From Candidatus Gracilibacteria bacterium GN02-873 (GTDB lineage: Bacteria; Patescibacteriota; Gracilibacteria; BD1-5; UBA2023), in contig MORC01000001.1 in the NCBI GenBank assembly GCA_003260345.1, forward strand, positions 372,001 to 436,000: 64,000 nucleotides of DNA, given 5' to 3'. This document shows positions 8,867-19,600 of this stretch, one piece after another; the stretch's first letter is position 1; every line of letters begins with the position of its first letter. The position numbers were made by a program, and so were the translations under genes. The notes under the pieces were generated by a model. It was not told the DNA's origin, ran no database searches, and saw only the letters and a program-made list of their open reading frames with translations.

Positions 8867-10516
8867 TTATTTTTTGATGACAAATTCGATGTTTTCTGGG
8901 CTACTCGAAACGCTACGAAGCCAAAATGGCGTATTCTGAATCGTTGCTTCTTTGATTTGTCACTCGTTGATGAGATGATCAAGTGCATCTTTTTCAGAAG
9001 TTCCTGCGATAATAATTTTGAGACGACGAGTCAGCTCATTGGAAGCGTTTTCAAAATCATACACGGTCGAAGCATTCATTTCGAGTGTTGCTTTGATTTC
9101 AGAATCATCTTCTGCGCGGGAAATCACGTTGGAAACCCGAAGTGTATCAGGATGAATCGCCAGCTCTTTATTGGTTCCACGAAGGAGATTTTCTCGGAAT
9201 TTTTCTGTCAAAAAATCAATCGTTGCTTTTCGGTCAAAAACTGTTGCAGTTACATTGGTGCGTGCTTTGATTTCGATTTCATCAGTTGCATCGCCAACCT
9301 TGTGACCGGAGATAATGTCATAGCCAGTTTCGCCCATTTTGAGAGTATCCGGAATTAGAAGTGCAAAATCTTCGCCTGTTGAGTTTTTGATATTTGCAAG
9401 GCTTTGTTCAATTTTTTCTCGTCATTCTTTTTGAAGCTTTTCGCTGAGCGTATTTTGAAAAGATTTTAACTCGTCTTCTGTGAGGACATGCACGCTCGGT
9501 TTTTCACCACCAGAGAAATTATCTTTTGCCTTTGCATAGACTTTATCGCGATTAAATTTCAATCCAGGAATAATCAAATTTGTTCCCGCCGCGATATTTC
9601 CGCGCTGACCGATCAGTTTTCCAGATTCATCATTTACATCAGCCACTACTTCCGCTTCCACAACACCCATTTCGGTAATTCCATTGAGTGAACGAGTTGC
9701 TGGCACACGCACCCAATCTTTCGTGCGGAAAACGACGCCATCATCCGTCACAAATCGCGTCGACGGACGAAGTTCTTGTTGCGTAGTCAATTCATTATAA
9801 ATCGTTACAGTTCCGTGCGCATTACGAGAAGAGTTCGCATCAACAGAAGTTACGCTAAATTTTTGTGAAAGTTCCACCGGCATTTCCAATTTTTTGAGGC
9901 GCAAAACATTTTTGGTTTCAAGAATAGAACCAGTCGCACCTTCAAGTCGATAGACAATATTTGCCGAAACAGGACGAACAGAAACTTGTGGAGAAATCGT
10001 CACGATAGTTTTAGAAATCGCAAAATGAAAAATAAACAACAAGAGCACAACTGACAGAATCAATCCCACCACAATGAGTACCATTTGAAAATTATTTTTT
10101 TTGTAATGGAGTAATTTTGGTTCGTCTTTTTTGCGTTCAAAAATCACAAATTTGAGCCAAAGCCAACCACGACGCACTTCGTAGAGAAAATATTCCATCA
10201 TACTCATATTGTGTGTCGCGATATTTTGTCCGGTATAGGCGCGTTCAAATTCAGCACGAATGCCCGCAACTTCCGCCTGCAAGCCAAGCGAGCGCGTGAG
10301 TTCCACGATTTTTTCGGATTTTACCCGTAAAATGAATCGATCACGCGGAAATTTTCTCGAAAGCACCAAGAAAAAATCTCGATGCAACGGAAATCCTGCT
10401 TCGAGCAAATCTACGACAATAACGCCAGGATTTTCTGCCAACGAATTTTTGATAAATTTGATCGCGGCCGTTCGAGACATTTCTGCAGAAATGGTAATCG
10501 TGTGATAATTATTCAT
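8867..10516 (-). CDS. Membrane-anchored baseplate J-like protein
   Basis: 549 residues. A cytoplasmic N-terminal domain of about 140 residues is followed by one transmembrane helix (about 142-167) and a large extracytoplasmic region. That region has repeated beta-rich segments such as AHGTVTIYNELTTQQELRPSTRFVTDDG and AAGTNLIIPG, which resemble the baseplate J/gp47 fold. Two UGA codons are read as Gly: 9422-9424 (after KLQKE) and 8960-8962 (after HLINE). TAA stop at 8867. It overlaps the stop of the PilM/FtsA-like gene by 8 nt. The pairing suggests a part of a type IV pilus-like or envelope assembly; this is inference from context. Confidence 0.65.
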
Positions 10517-11708
10517 AACTATATAAAACGTAACGAAGTATTCGAATCAGTGGATCTTTCTTGACTACCAAGAGCTCGGAAGCGGTCAATGCCAATCCAT
10601 ACGTAATGGATTCGTCGTGGCGATATTCTGGATTCACGAGCGAAGAAAGGCGTTTTTTTCGGACGCTGTAACCACAATTTTCCTCGAACGCTGTTCCGAA
10701 AATTTTAAAAATAGCAGGATTTTCAAAAATATTTCCGTGCAAAAAAAGATTAGTAAAATGCACATTGAGCTGTTCTTGTTCCAAAAACGCCCACACCATA
10801 TCGAGAATATATTCAAAAAAATCATTCAAAATTTCTTGATTTTTTGGTTCTCGAATTTCGGATTCGCTGATCAAAATATTTTCAATACCCAAGAGGGAAG
10901 AGGTCTTATGTTCATCGCGAAGCATTTCCATACACATACGCGCCCCCACTGGAAAAGTTTCAAAAGTTTTAATTTCATTGTCCTGCATCACCAGCACCGT
11001 CGTGTGCGAATATCCGATATCGAGATAACACGCGCGCTCGTTGATATATTCCGTTTGCTCGACAACTTTTGGAAAAATCAGCGGCATTGGAATGAGGGAA
11101 ATCATCTTTCGTCCGAGTGACGCGATGATAGAGCGAACAATATTAAACTCACTCGCTGGCGCAAAAACATTGAGCACCGTGAGCATTACTTTTCCACCAG
11201 AAAAGCCAACTGGATTGGTAATTTTTTTACCATCAATCGCGACCGATGTGATAGTTGATGAGATAAGACGCAAATCATCCTGAAAAACTCCCGAACGAAT
11301 ACGGGCTTTTTCACGAGCGCGAGCATACGATTGTGATTCAATTTTTTTGATCATTGTATCAAGCTCTTGCATTGTGAGTGTCGATGATGGGTCAGCACGC
11401 GTGTACTGCGTCGTGATAGAATCAAAAAGAAAATCGCTCGACGGAAACGAAATAATAATATCTTCTGGGATGTGATCCAGGTCCTTGGAGGCCTGCAAAA
11501 TAGCCTGTTCAATCGTCGCAGCAACGCCTTGCATATCAGAAATCTGTCCACCAGAAAAATTTTTACGATTCTGGCGAACGGTCGCGTATCCGATTTCTTT
11601 CAACTGCTGTTTTTCTACTTTATAAACACCGGCTCGCACACGATATGTTCCCATATCTATCACCAAAAATCGTTCATAATCGTGAATGTGAGCCAGATGA
11701 AAGGACAT
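10509..11708 (-). CDS. PilM/FtsA-like actin-fold ATPase
   Basis: 399 residues from the ATG at 11708. The actin-fold phosphate-1 loop is FLVIDMGTYRVRAGVYKV near the N-terminus. The second phosphate segment is ACYLDIGYSHTTVLVM, preceded by an SHS2-type insert (IISFPSSDFLFDSITTQY onward). This order fits FtsA and the type IV pilus protein PilM. It is cytoplasmic and co-transcribed with the membrane-anchored baseplate-like protein, which favours a PilM-like scaffold over cell division; no ftsZ is nearby. The in-frame upstream extension is basic, AT-rich and overlaps the promoter zone, so I use the internal ATG. Confidence 0.72.
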   Translation of the reverse strand: MSFHLAHIHDYERFLVIDMGTYRVRAGVYKVEKQQLKEIGYATVRQNRKNFSGGQISDMQGVAATIEQAILQASKDLDHIPEDIIISFPSSDFLFDSITTQYTRADPSSTLTMQELDTMIKKIESQSYARAREKARIRSGVFQDDLRLISSTITSVAIDGKKITNPVGFSGGKVMLTVLNVFAPASEFNIVRSIIASLGRKMISLIPMPLIFPKVVEQTEYINERACYLDIGYSHTTVLVMQDNEIKTFETFPVGARMCMEMLRDEHKTSSLLGIENILISESEIREPKNQEILNDFFEYILDMVWAFLEQEQLNVHFTNLFLHGNIFENPAIFKIFGTAFEENCGYSVRKKRLSSLVNPEYRHDESITYGLALTASELLVVKKDPLIRILRYVLYSYE

Positions 11709-11918
11709 TGCTGAAATTTTTGTAAAAATTCTATAATTATGCCTCAATTTAACGCTTTTTTTAAAAAAATCAATTTTGTTTTCGAGTTGCACTTGTCGAT
11801 TATTTTTTTTATTGTATAAAGATTTTTTGAAAAAATATTTGAAAAAATTCTGCAAAATTTGCAAAAAATAAAAAATTACGCTAAAATGAGAAAAATTCAG
11901 TTGATTTTATTGTTTAAT

Positions 11919-12860
11919 ATGTACTTTTCGCGGTATTTTAAACATCTTTTTGGAATATTGGGTTGGATCATGTCGCTTTTTTTGGTGGTGATTTTGTATC
12001 ATTATTCAGTGCGATATATGCACTGGACGCCAAAAGTTCTGGGGCACATCGAGACAGCGTATCATGTGATCGAATTTTTTTTGGTGGGTGGATTTGTGTG
12101 GAGTATTGTTGGAACCATTTTTTACCAAATCCGTCATTCGCGTGCAATTGAAACCAAACTTATTCGCCGATTTTTACCCATTTTTCAGTTCATCATCAAC
12201 ACTATAATCGTGATGCTGGTCGGGTTTTTTATGCTAGAAGCGCTCGGCATCAATACACGAAATATTTTGACAGGGGCGGGAATTGGTGGTGCCATTTTTG
12301 TACTTGCGTACAAGGATTTGTTCACGAACCTTTTGGGAAGTCTTTCGATTTTGCTTTCCAAAACTTTTGAAATCGGCGATACAATTCGTGTGCGGACGAT
12401 CAGGCTTTGGATTGAGGGAATGGTCGAAGAAATTACGCTGAATCACACGAAAATCACGAATAAAACAGGAGAAGTTGTCTATGTACCGAACAAAGTAATT
12501 TATTCTGAATCGGTAGAAAATCTTTCTCGTCGAAGATTTTATAGCTACGAATTGCTCGTTCCGTTTGCAAAAACGACGCCATCAGAAGACATCAGCCACG
12601 CGTTGCGCGTTATAGAAGGGAAAATCAATAGTTTTTTCCCGATTGATGTCGAATACACAATGAGTAACACGAATGCGACCGATTATACCTATACAATCAC
12701 GGTTTTGTTGCCCGAAGAAAATAATTTTTTCGAAACGGAAATGCGAATGTTTTTGGTGCAATATATTTTTGGGCGTGGTGGGCCAGCAACCAAGCACGCT
12801 GAAAATTCACCCAAAGAAATTCAGCCCGTTGTGGAAGAAGTTTCTGAAGATGATCTCTAA
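11919..12860 (+). CDS. MscS-family mechanosensitive channel
   Basis: About 313 residues. Three to four N-terminal transmembrane helices lead to the pore helix (ILTGAGIGGAIFVLAYKDLFTNLLGSLSILL) and the beta domain (FEIGDTIRVRTIRLWIEGMVEEITLNHTKITNKTGEVVYVPNKVI). That string carries the Gly/Ala-rich pore and the VPN motif of MscS. It is a turgor-release channel in the cytoplasmic membrane. An alternative start 60 nt upstream overlaps a possible TAAAAT -10 box, so I prefer the ATG at 11919. It is divergent from the PilM-like operon. Confidence 0.88.
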   Translation: MYFSRYFKHLFGILGWIMSLFLVVILYHYSVRYMHWTPKVLGHIETAYHVIEFFLVGGFVWSIVGTIFYQIRHSRAIETKLIRRFLPIFQFIINTIIVMLVGFFMLEALGINTRNILTGAGIGGAIFVLAYKDLFTNLLGSLSILLSKTFEIGDTIRVRTIRLWIEGMVEEITLNHTKITNKTGEVVYVPNKVIYSESVENLSRRRFYSYELLVPFAKTTPSEDISHALRVIEGKINSFFPIDVEYTMSNTNATDYTYTITVLLPEENNFFETEMRMFLVQYIFGRGGPATKHAENSPKEIQPVVEEVSEDDL

Positions 12861-12889
12861 AACGCTCTTGAGCGTTTTTATTTTTTGCT
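12860..12889 (+). terminator. Intrinsic terminator after the MscS gene
   Basis: Perfect stem AAACGCTC / GAGCGTTT with a TT loop, followed by TTATTTTTT. It starts at the stop codon. Confidence 0.75.
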
Positions 12890-12935
12890 TTTTGCCAAAA
12901 TTGGATATAATAAAAATACTTCTTAATTTCACATT

Positions 12936-14756
12936 ATGAAAGCTTGATTTTTCTCACGAAATATCGTGACTCCGCTGAAAAATATTTTCAGTCGCTTTCC
13001 GATGGCGGCGGTATTTTCGCTCGGATTTTTTACGTTTTGGTCGTATTATATTTTTGTAGAAGAAACGCCCGAATCAGCAGAATTTTATTTTTCACTCACG
13101 ATGCTTTTTGGATTTTTTCTCTCACTCAGTATCGAACTTTTGCGCGAAAAATATAAAAATAATGCCGTTGTGTGGCTCTATCTTGCGATGGGCGCGTACT
13201 TGGGGATTTTTTATTATTTCAATTATAACACCTCAACTTGGCACGACGAAAATTTCACAATGATTGTGATCCGACTTTTTGCGTTTGGACTTTTTCCTTT
13301 TTGGGTGGCGTACAAATGGCGCGATGCAACCGAAATTCGCTATGACAATTTTTTCAAATCGGTGGTAAGCAATATTTTTCTCGCGGCAGGAATTTCTATC
13401 ATTGTGTTTTTGCTCGGAAATATCGCGATTTGGTCGGTTGGAGAATTGTTTGATCTCTACGAAAATTTTACATTTTTTGATTTTTCGCGGCTCAATGTTT
13501 GGTGGAGTCTTTTCTCGGTAACGCTTTTTTCTTCGTATTATTTGCTTGCCAATTTTCCTCATTATAATGCACAAAATGCAGAAAATCATACACTCACAAA
13601 AGCTGAAATTTTTCTCATCAAAAATATTGGCGTACCATTTGTGATTTTGTATTTTGTAATTTTATACGCGTACAGCGCGCGCGTACTTCTGAATTTTTGG
13701 AATTGGCCGCACGGAATTATTTCGTATCTCGTGATTGTTTTTTCAGCGATTGGATACTACACATATATGAAAACTCGGCATCTGGAAGAGAAAAATCGCG
13801 TCATCGAAATTTTTCAAAAATATTTGCCGTGGGCGGTATTTTTCCAGCTTTTTATGCTTTTTTATGCGATTTATTTGCGTATCGCACAATATGGACTCAC
13901 AACAAATCGTTATTTAGTCGTAATTATCGGTGGTATTTTGCTCCTGATTTCACTCTATTTGATGATTGCAAAGCGAAAGCGCCTCGTGATGATTCCGATG
14001 ATGTTTTCATGTCTTGCGCTTTTTATGTCGATTGGGCCGTGGGGGATTTTCGCTCTTCCAAAAACCCTTCAATACAACGATTTGATAGCAACACTCGAAC
14101 AAACTGGCCGCTATCGCGACGGAAAAATTGTTACAGAAAATCTCGAAATGCTCGATTATGAAAATTCAAAAATAATTCTTGAAAAAATCAATTATTTGTG
14201 CAAATCGAGTGACTGTACATTGATTAAAAAATTATTTGAAAGCATTCTCGAAAATGAAGAAAATTCGTACAGAATTCGCGAAAAAATCGCGGAAAAATTG
14301 CTGTTACAAGAGGTAAATTATGGTACTCGTGAAACCATTCCTGACAATGTGAGAAATTATGATTTAACAGCCAAAGAATCGGAAGATAGAAGTGAAAAAA
14401 TTTCAGGTTATGACTGGTCAATTGACGCTGCCAACAAATATATTGATGAATTTGATCGCGACAATGCACTGAGAAAATCTCAAAATTTCTACGCAATGGT
14501 TGATAGGAAAAATCTTGTACTCACGCATTATGGCGAAGTGATTGAGACCTATGATTTGAGCGATTTTATAGCAAAAATCGTTGATGAATTCAAACAAACA
14601 AACTCAAAATCAATGAAGTTACAATTTATTGGAATCGGTGAAAAATATGATATTCAAGCGAATATTTCATATATTATAATCGCAGAAAATATTGATACGC
14701 ACGAACAAAATATTCGTGAAATAGATTTTGGCACCGTTCTTGTCAAAGAAAAATAA
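12936..14756 (+). CDS. DUF4153-like polytopic membrane protein
   Basis: 606 residues. Start ATG 12936 with UGA at codon 4 (MKAGFFSRN), in frame with the long body; the alternative GTG at 12966 would drop ten residues. A TATAAT box at 12906-12911 supports the upstream start. There are about ten hydrophobic helices in the first 370 residues, including GVPFVILYFVILYAYSARVL, which resembles the conserved core of DUF4153 proteins. A C-terminal soluble domain of about 230 residues is charged and helical. Function unknown. Confidence 0.68.
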
Positions 14757-14785
14757 AATAAGTCCTTCGGGGCTTATTTTTTATC
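14755..14785 (+). terminator. Intrinsic terminator after the DUF4153-like gene
   Basis: AAAATAAGTCC / GGGCTTATTTT closed by a TTCG loop, then more T residues. Confidence 0.8.
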
Positions 14786-14794
14786 AAAAAATAT

Positions 14795-14889
14795 TATTGC
14801 TAATATTTGCAATAATAAAGATCGCTTAATAATAAGTAAAATTAGTGGTAAAATTTTCTTAAATAATACTATTGCAAAGTTTTGCATTA
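14795..14889. repeat. Two copies of the TATTGC-N8-GCAATA palindrome
   Basis: Copy one at 14795-14814 (arms extend to 9 bp, TATTATTGC / GCAATAATA). Copy two at 14870-14889 has one mismatch in the right arm (GCATTA). Both have exactly 8 nt of A/T-rich sequence between the arms. They lie in the 230-bp gap between a terminator and the glycosyltransferase gene. Confidence 0.7.
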
Positions 14890-14986
14890 ATAATTTTTTG
14901 AAGATTTTAGGAAAAATGAGGGAAAAAATTTGCCTTTTTTGAAAAAAAAATACAATGAAAATAATTTATTTTTAGAATTTTTGTGT

Positions 14987-16123
14987 ATGAAAGTAGCAAT
15001 TCTTCACGAAATGCTCGTGAAATTGGGTGGCGCGGAAAAGGTGGTAGAAAATTTTATGAAACTTTTTCCAGAAGCAGATATTTTCACGCTTATTTACAAT
15101 GAGAAAAAATGCGGAAAAATTTTCCCAAAATCCAAAATTTCGCCACAAGTTTGGGATTTGTGGACGCAAAAAATCTATAATTTCACAGGAAAACAGCGTT
15201 TTTGTCTACCACATATGGCACGCGCAGTCGAAAAATTGGATTTTTCAGAATACGACCTCGTGATTTGTAGCTCGAGCGGATTTGCACACGGCGCCATCAC
15301 CAAGTCTGAGACAAAATTTGTTGTATATTGCCACTCGCCAGCCCGATACATGTGGGACTGGACCAATGAATACAAGCGCGATTTGGGACTTTTTTCTGGA
15401 TGGAAAAAATATTTTTTGCGACCGATGATTGAACGAATGCTTTTTGAAAATCGAAAATGGGATTTTTCGGCGGGACAGCGTTCAGATATTTTGATTGCAA
15501 ACAGCCAAAACACGGCCAATCGTATCATGAAATACTATCGAAGAAATTCTGAGATCCTCTATCCGCCAGTCGAGACAGCGCGATTTGGAGCGAAAATCAG
15601 CGAAAATAATTTCCAAAAACCATTCGAAAAATATTATATTATCATTTCGGCGCTCACAGAATTTAAAAAAATCGAAATCGCGATCAACGGATTTAATAAT
15701 CTCGAAGAAAATCTCATAATTATTGGCGCGGGCGATTATCGTGAAACGCTCGAAAAAATGGTGCAATGAAAAAATATTTCTTTCGTCGGACCAAAATATG
15801 GCGATGAACTCGTGCATCTCGTGCAGAACAGCATGGGATTGATTTTTCCGGGCGAGGAAGATTTTGGGATTGTGCCAATCGAAGTGATGGCTGCAGGGAA
15901 GCCAGTTTTCGCTTACCGATGAGGTGGATTATTGGAGACCAATATTGATGGCGTGACAGGCGGATTTTTCGATGATAAATTCGGGGAAGATTTTGCAGAA
16001 AAATTTAAAATTTTCCACCAAAATAATCTCGACGGGAAATTTTTACCAGAAAAATGTATTGAACAAGCACAAAAATTTGACACAAAAATTTTTGAAGAGA
16101 AGTTTTTAAAATTGATTGCATAA
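14987..16123 (+). CDS. Glycosyltransferase family 4 (GT-B fold)
   Basis: 378 residues. The N-terminal GT-B half begins KVAILHEMLVKLGGAEKVVENF, with the glycine-rich GGAE loop. The C-terminal donor-binding half has FVGPKYGDELVHLVQNSMGLIFPGEEDFGIVPIEVMAAGKPVFAYRGGGLLE, with the E-x7-E motif of retaining family 4 enzymes. Two UGA codons are glycine: 15767-15769 and 15920-15922, the second in the conserved RGGG turn. Start at ATG 14987, about 30 nt after a TACAAT box (14951-14956). Likely adds a sugar to a cell-surface glycan. Sugar unknown. Confidence 0.88.
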
Positions 16124-16167
16124 AAATTTGCAAAAACGAAAAAATTTTATAAAATGAAAAAAATAAA

Positions 16168-16340
16168 GGCACTTGAGTGGCTATCAACCACGAGCCGAAA
16201 GAAGAAAAGGCCTCGCCTGACTAGAACTTTCCGAAGTCGCAAATCTTCGTTAAAAAATAAAATCGAGCACTGCTTTGGGTGGTAACTCAGGATTTTTTCC
16301 TGCCAAAAGCGCACATTTTTTGTGGGCTTTTTATTTTTGA
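16168..16340 (+). ncRNA. T-box leader with isoleucine specifier and ultra-short stem I
   Basis: Stem I is a small hairpin: GGC (16168-16170), GTGG / CCAC (16177-16180 / 16188-16191), GCC (16194-16196). The seven-base terminal loop holds AUC (16183-16185), an isoleucine codon followed by a purine. Stem II-like pairings follow: GAAAG/CTTTC (16197-16201/16227-16231), AGGC/GCCT (16208-16211/16215-16218) and GAAG/CTTC (16233-16236/16245-16248). The antiterminator is GCTTTGGG (16272-16279), the bulge TGGTAAC (16280-16286), TCAGG / CCTG, then CCAAAAGC (16303-16310). UGGU can pair with a tRNA 3' end having discriminator A. The downstream terminator shares AAAAGC, so the two folds exclude each other. 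It precedes the ASCH-like and ileS genes. Confidence 0.82.
16305..16340 (+). terminator. T-box terminator hairpin
   Basis: AAAAGC-G-CACA / TGTG-G-GCTTTT with loop TTTTT, followed by TATTTTT. Its left arm (16305-16310) is also the right arm of the antiterminator, giving a transcriptional switch. Confidence 0.78.
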
Positions 16341-16355
16341 AAATTTTAAAATTGT

Positions 16356-16649
16356 ATGCAAAAAATTCTCACACTTCGAATTTGTGGCGATGGATTCAAA
16401 AAACTTGTCACGGAAGGCTGTTCGCATCGCTATCGCGAAGCCAAGCCCTTCTGGGAATCGCGTCTTTTTGAAAAAGACGGCACACCAAAAAAATTTGATG
16501 TCGTGCACATTGTCAACGGCTACAAAGCAACATCTCCGACCGCCGTGATGGAATATCGCGGAATTCTAGGAATTGAAGAATTTAACGGAAAAGAATGTTT
16601 CAAACTTGGACTCGGAAAAATTCTCGAAATCAAAAATTATACGCTTTAA
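16356..16649 (+). CDS. ASCH-like small protein
   Basis: 97 residues. ILTLRICGDGFKKLVTEGCSHRYREAKPFWESRLF, FDVVHIVNGYKATSPTAVMEYRGI and a final FKLGLGKIL resemble the ASCH beta-barrel (PUA-like, RNA-binding) fold, with the KPFW and NGY positions. It lies between the T-box and ileS (18 nt upstream of ileS), so uncharged tRNA-Ile should control both. Whether it acts on tRNA or on the unusual synthetase is unknown. TAA stop; ATG start 16 nt after the terminator tail. Confidence 0.65.
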   Translation: MQKILTLRICGDGFKKLVTEGCSHRYREAKPFWESRLFEKDGTPKKFDVVHIVNGYKATSPTAVMEYRGILGIEEFNGKECFKLGLGKILEIKNYTL

Positions 16650-16667
16650 TTTTTTAAAAAATTTATT

Positions 16668-19600
16668 ATGTCACATTTTCCAAATATCTCACCAAAGCAA
16701 TCATTTCCTGCTTTGGAATCAGAAGTTCTCGCTTTCTGGAAGGCAAACGATACTTTTAAAAAATCAATCGAATCTCGTCCAGAAGACAACCCATATCGTT
16801 TTTATGATGGACCTCCATTCATCACGGGAACACCGCATTATGGCTCTCTTTTGTCGTCTGTTGTCAAAGACGCGGTTGGGCGCTACTGGACAATGCAAGG
16901 AAAACGCGTAGATCGTGTTTGGGGTTGGGATTGCCATGGTTTGCCAATTGAAGAAAAAGTTCAAAAAAAACTTGGACTTGCTTCCAACAAAGAAATCGAA
17001 GAACGCGGAATTAAAGAATTTATCGACGGATGTTATGATTATACTCGCACCACTTCGGCAGAATGGGATTGGTATATTGATAAAATCGGGCGTTGGGTAG
17101 ATATGGATCGCGCGTATCGAACGATGGATCAGGATTATATGGAATCCGTGATGTGGGTTTTTAAGCAGCTTTGGGACAAAGGGCTCATCTACAAAGGAAA
17201 ACGTGTTTCCCTCTATTCCTGGAAGCTTTCGACGCCAATTTCCAATTTTGAAGTGGCGATGGATGATACTTATCAGGAAGTGAATGATCCAGCCATCACG
17301 GTGCGTTTTGTTCTAGAAAAAAATGATAAATTTCCTGAAAATACAACAATTCTCGCATGGACGACGACGCCTTGGACGATTCCTGCCAATATGGCGCTCG
17401 CGGTTGGTGAAAATATCGAATATATTCTCGTAAAAAATAACGACGAACATCTTATCGTTGCTAAAAATCGTGCTGAGACTGTATTCAAAGGAAAAGGCGA
17501 ATACGAAGTAATTCAAGAAATGATAGGAGCGGACCTTGCAGGACTTTCATACATTCCACCATTTGATTTTTATAAAAATAAAACCAATAATCCTGCCGAT
17601 CATCGTGTATATATTGCGGATTTTGCGACTGATACAGATGGTACAGGTATCGTGCATACGGCTCCAGAATTTGGTGATGTCGACTATTTGCTTGGGAAAG
17701 AAAAGGGAATTACCATCACTGAAGCGCTTGATGATGAAGGAAAATACACAGCACAGCTCGGACATTTGGCGGGAATGCATTATCTTGATGCCAACAAAGC
17801 CAATACAGAAACAATGAAGGCTAATGGAACGCTTTTTAAAAATGAGTCTATCACGCACCGAATTCCATTCTGTCCACGCTCTGGAACACCGCTCGTACAA
17901 CGCGCGCAGGATAGCTGGTTCATCGATATTCAGTCACAAAAAGAAAAACTTCTCAAAGCTAACGAGAAAATCAATTGGTTCCCAGAATATCTCAAATATG
18001 GCCGTTTTGCCAAGGGTATCGAATCTGCGCCAGATTGGTGTATTTCTCGAACACGATTTTGGGGTGCTCCAATGCCGATCTGGATTGGAGAAAATGACGA
18101 AAAACTCGTAGCCGCAAGTCGCGAAGAAATTTTCCAGCACAACAAGCCGTTTGCACAATTGACAAAAATTATTTTGGTTCGTCATGGCCGCACAGACTAC
18201 AACGACGCAAAAAAACAAGATTCTCTCAACAAAGCCAATCTCACAGATTTTGGAAAAAATCAGGCCGAGGAAATTGCCAAGCTTCTTGAAAAAGTAGAAA
18301 TTGACGCGATTTATTCAAGCCCATTTAATCGTTGTCTGGATACTATTTCTCCGCTTTCAAAAGCCAAAAATCTCGAAATTTCAAAAGTCGAAAATTTCCA
18401 AGAATTGCAAAAACCAAGTTGGCAAGACACAGAATTTAAATGTTCTGATCTCAAGTGGGATGATGCGGTTGCTGGCGACGAAACCCTTCCACAAGCCGAA
18501 GCACGCATTCGCGAGAGTCTTGAAAAAATCATCAAAGAAAATGCTGGAAAAACAATCGTGATTTGTACACATGGCGATCCATTTGTTTTGATGGAAAAAA
18601 TTCTCTTGGATGAATCATACGAATCTCTCAAGAAAAAAATGCCTTCCAACAAAGGAAAGGTAGAAGATTTTGTGCGAACATATTTTGCATTTTCAGACCG
18701 AGCACAAGCACTCAATTTGCACCGCCCATACATTGATGAAATCAAACTCGCCTCACCAACAACAGGAAAACCAATGACACGAATCAAGGAAGTGCTCGAT
18801 GTTTGGATGGATTCTGGATCGATGCCATATGCGCAAATGCATTATCCATTCGCTAACAAAAAAGAAATGGAAGCAAGCTTCCCAGCCGATTTTATCGCAG
18901 AATATGTCGGACAAGTTCGTGCATGGTTTTATGTAATGCATGTTCTCGGGGTTCTACTCAATCCAAACAACAAAACTGAGCCAACACCAAGCTTTACCAA
19001 TGTGATTACCACGGGAGTCATTAATGGAAATGACGGCCGAAAAATGTCAAAAAGCTTCGGAAACTATCCTGATCCGCGCGCCACTATCGAAAAATATGGG
19101 GCCGATCCGATTCGATTTTATATGCTCAATTCGCCACTTTTGTCCGGTGGAGACATGGATTTTAAGGAAGAGGGAATTATCGAAACCATCAAAAATGTGA
19201 TGCTTCCAATCTGGAACACATATTCTTTCTTCACTACATACGCCAATATCGATCATTGGAAAAAGAACGAAACGGAAATTTTCTTCGCGCGACACGGCGA
19301 AAGTGAAGCTAATGTGCTCGGAAAAATGAGCGATGGAACCGATGATCCAAATCTCACAGAAAAAGGAAAAAAACAAGCCAAAGCGGCTGGCGAAACCCTC
19401 AAAAATCAGGGAATCAATTTTGATGTTATTATCCACACGGACCGAATCCGTACGCACGATACGGCACATATTATCGGGGAAGAACTCGGATATACAGGTG
19501 AATATATCGTTGATAATGGATTTATCGAGCAAACAGCTGGTGAATACGCCAACAAAACAATAGCAGAAGTTCGCGAAATGCTCGGACTTTCTGAATCAGA

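Noticed and set aside
8867..10516. Phage baseplate protein from a prophage
   Set aside because: It has a transmembrane helix, is coupled to a PilM/FtsA-like gene and has no phage neighbours.
16177..16191. GTGG/CCAC hairpin as an ordinary stem or leader-peptide terminator
   Set aside because: The following antiterminator with UGGU and the mutually exclusive terminator fit a T-box much better, and no T-run follows this hairpin.
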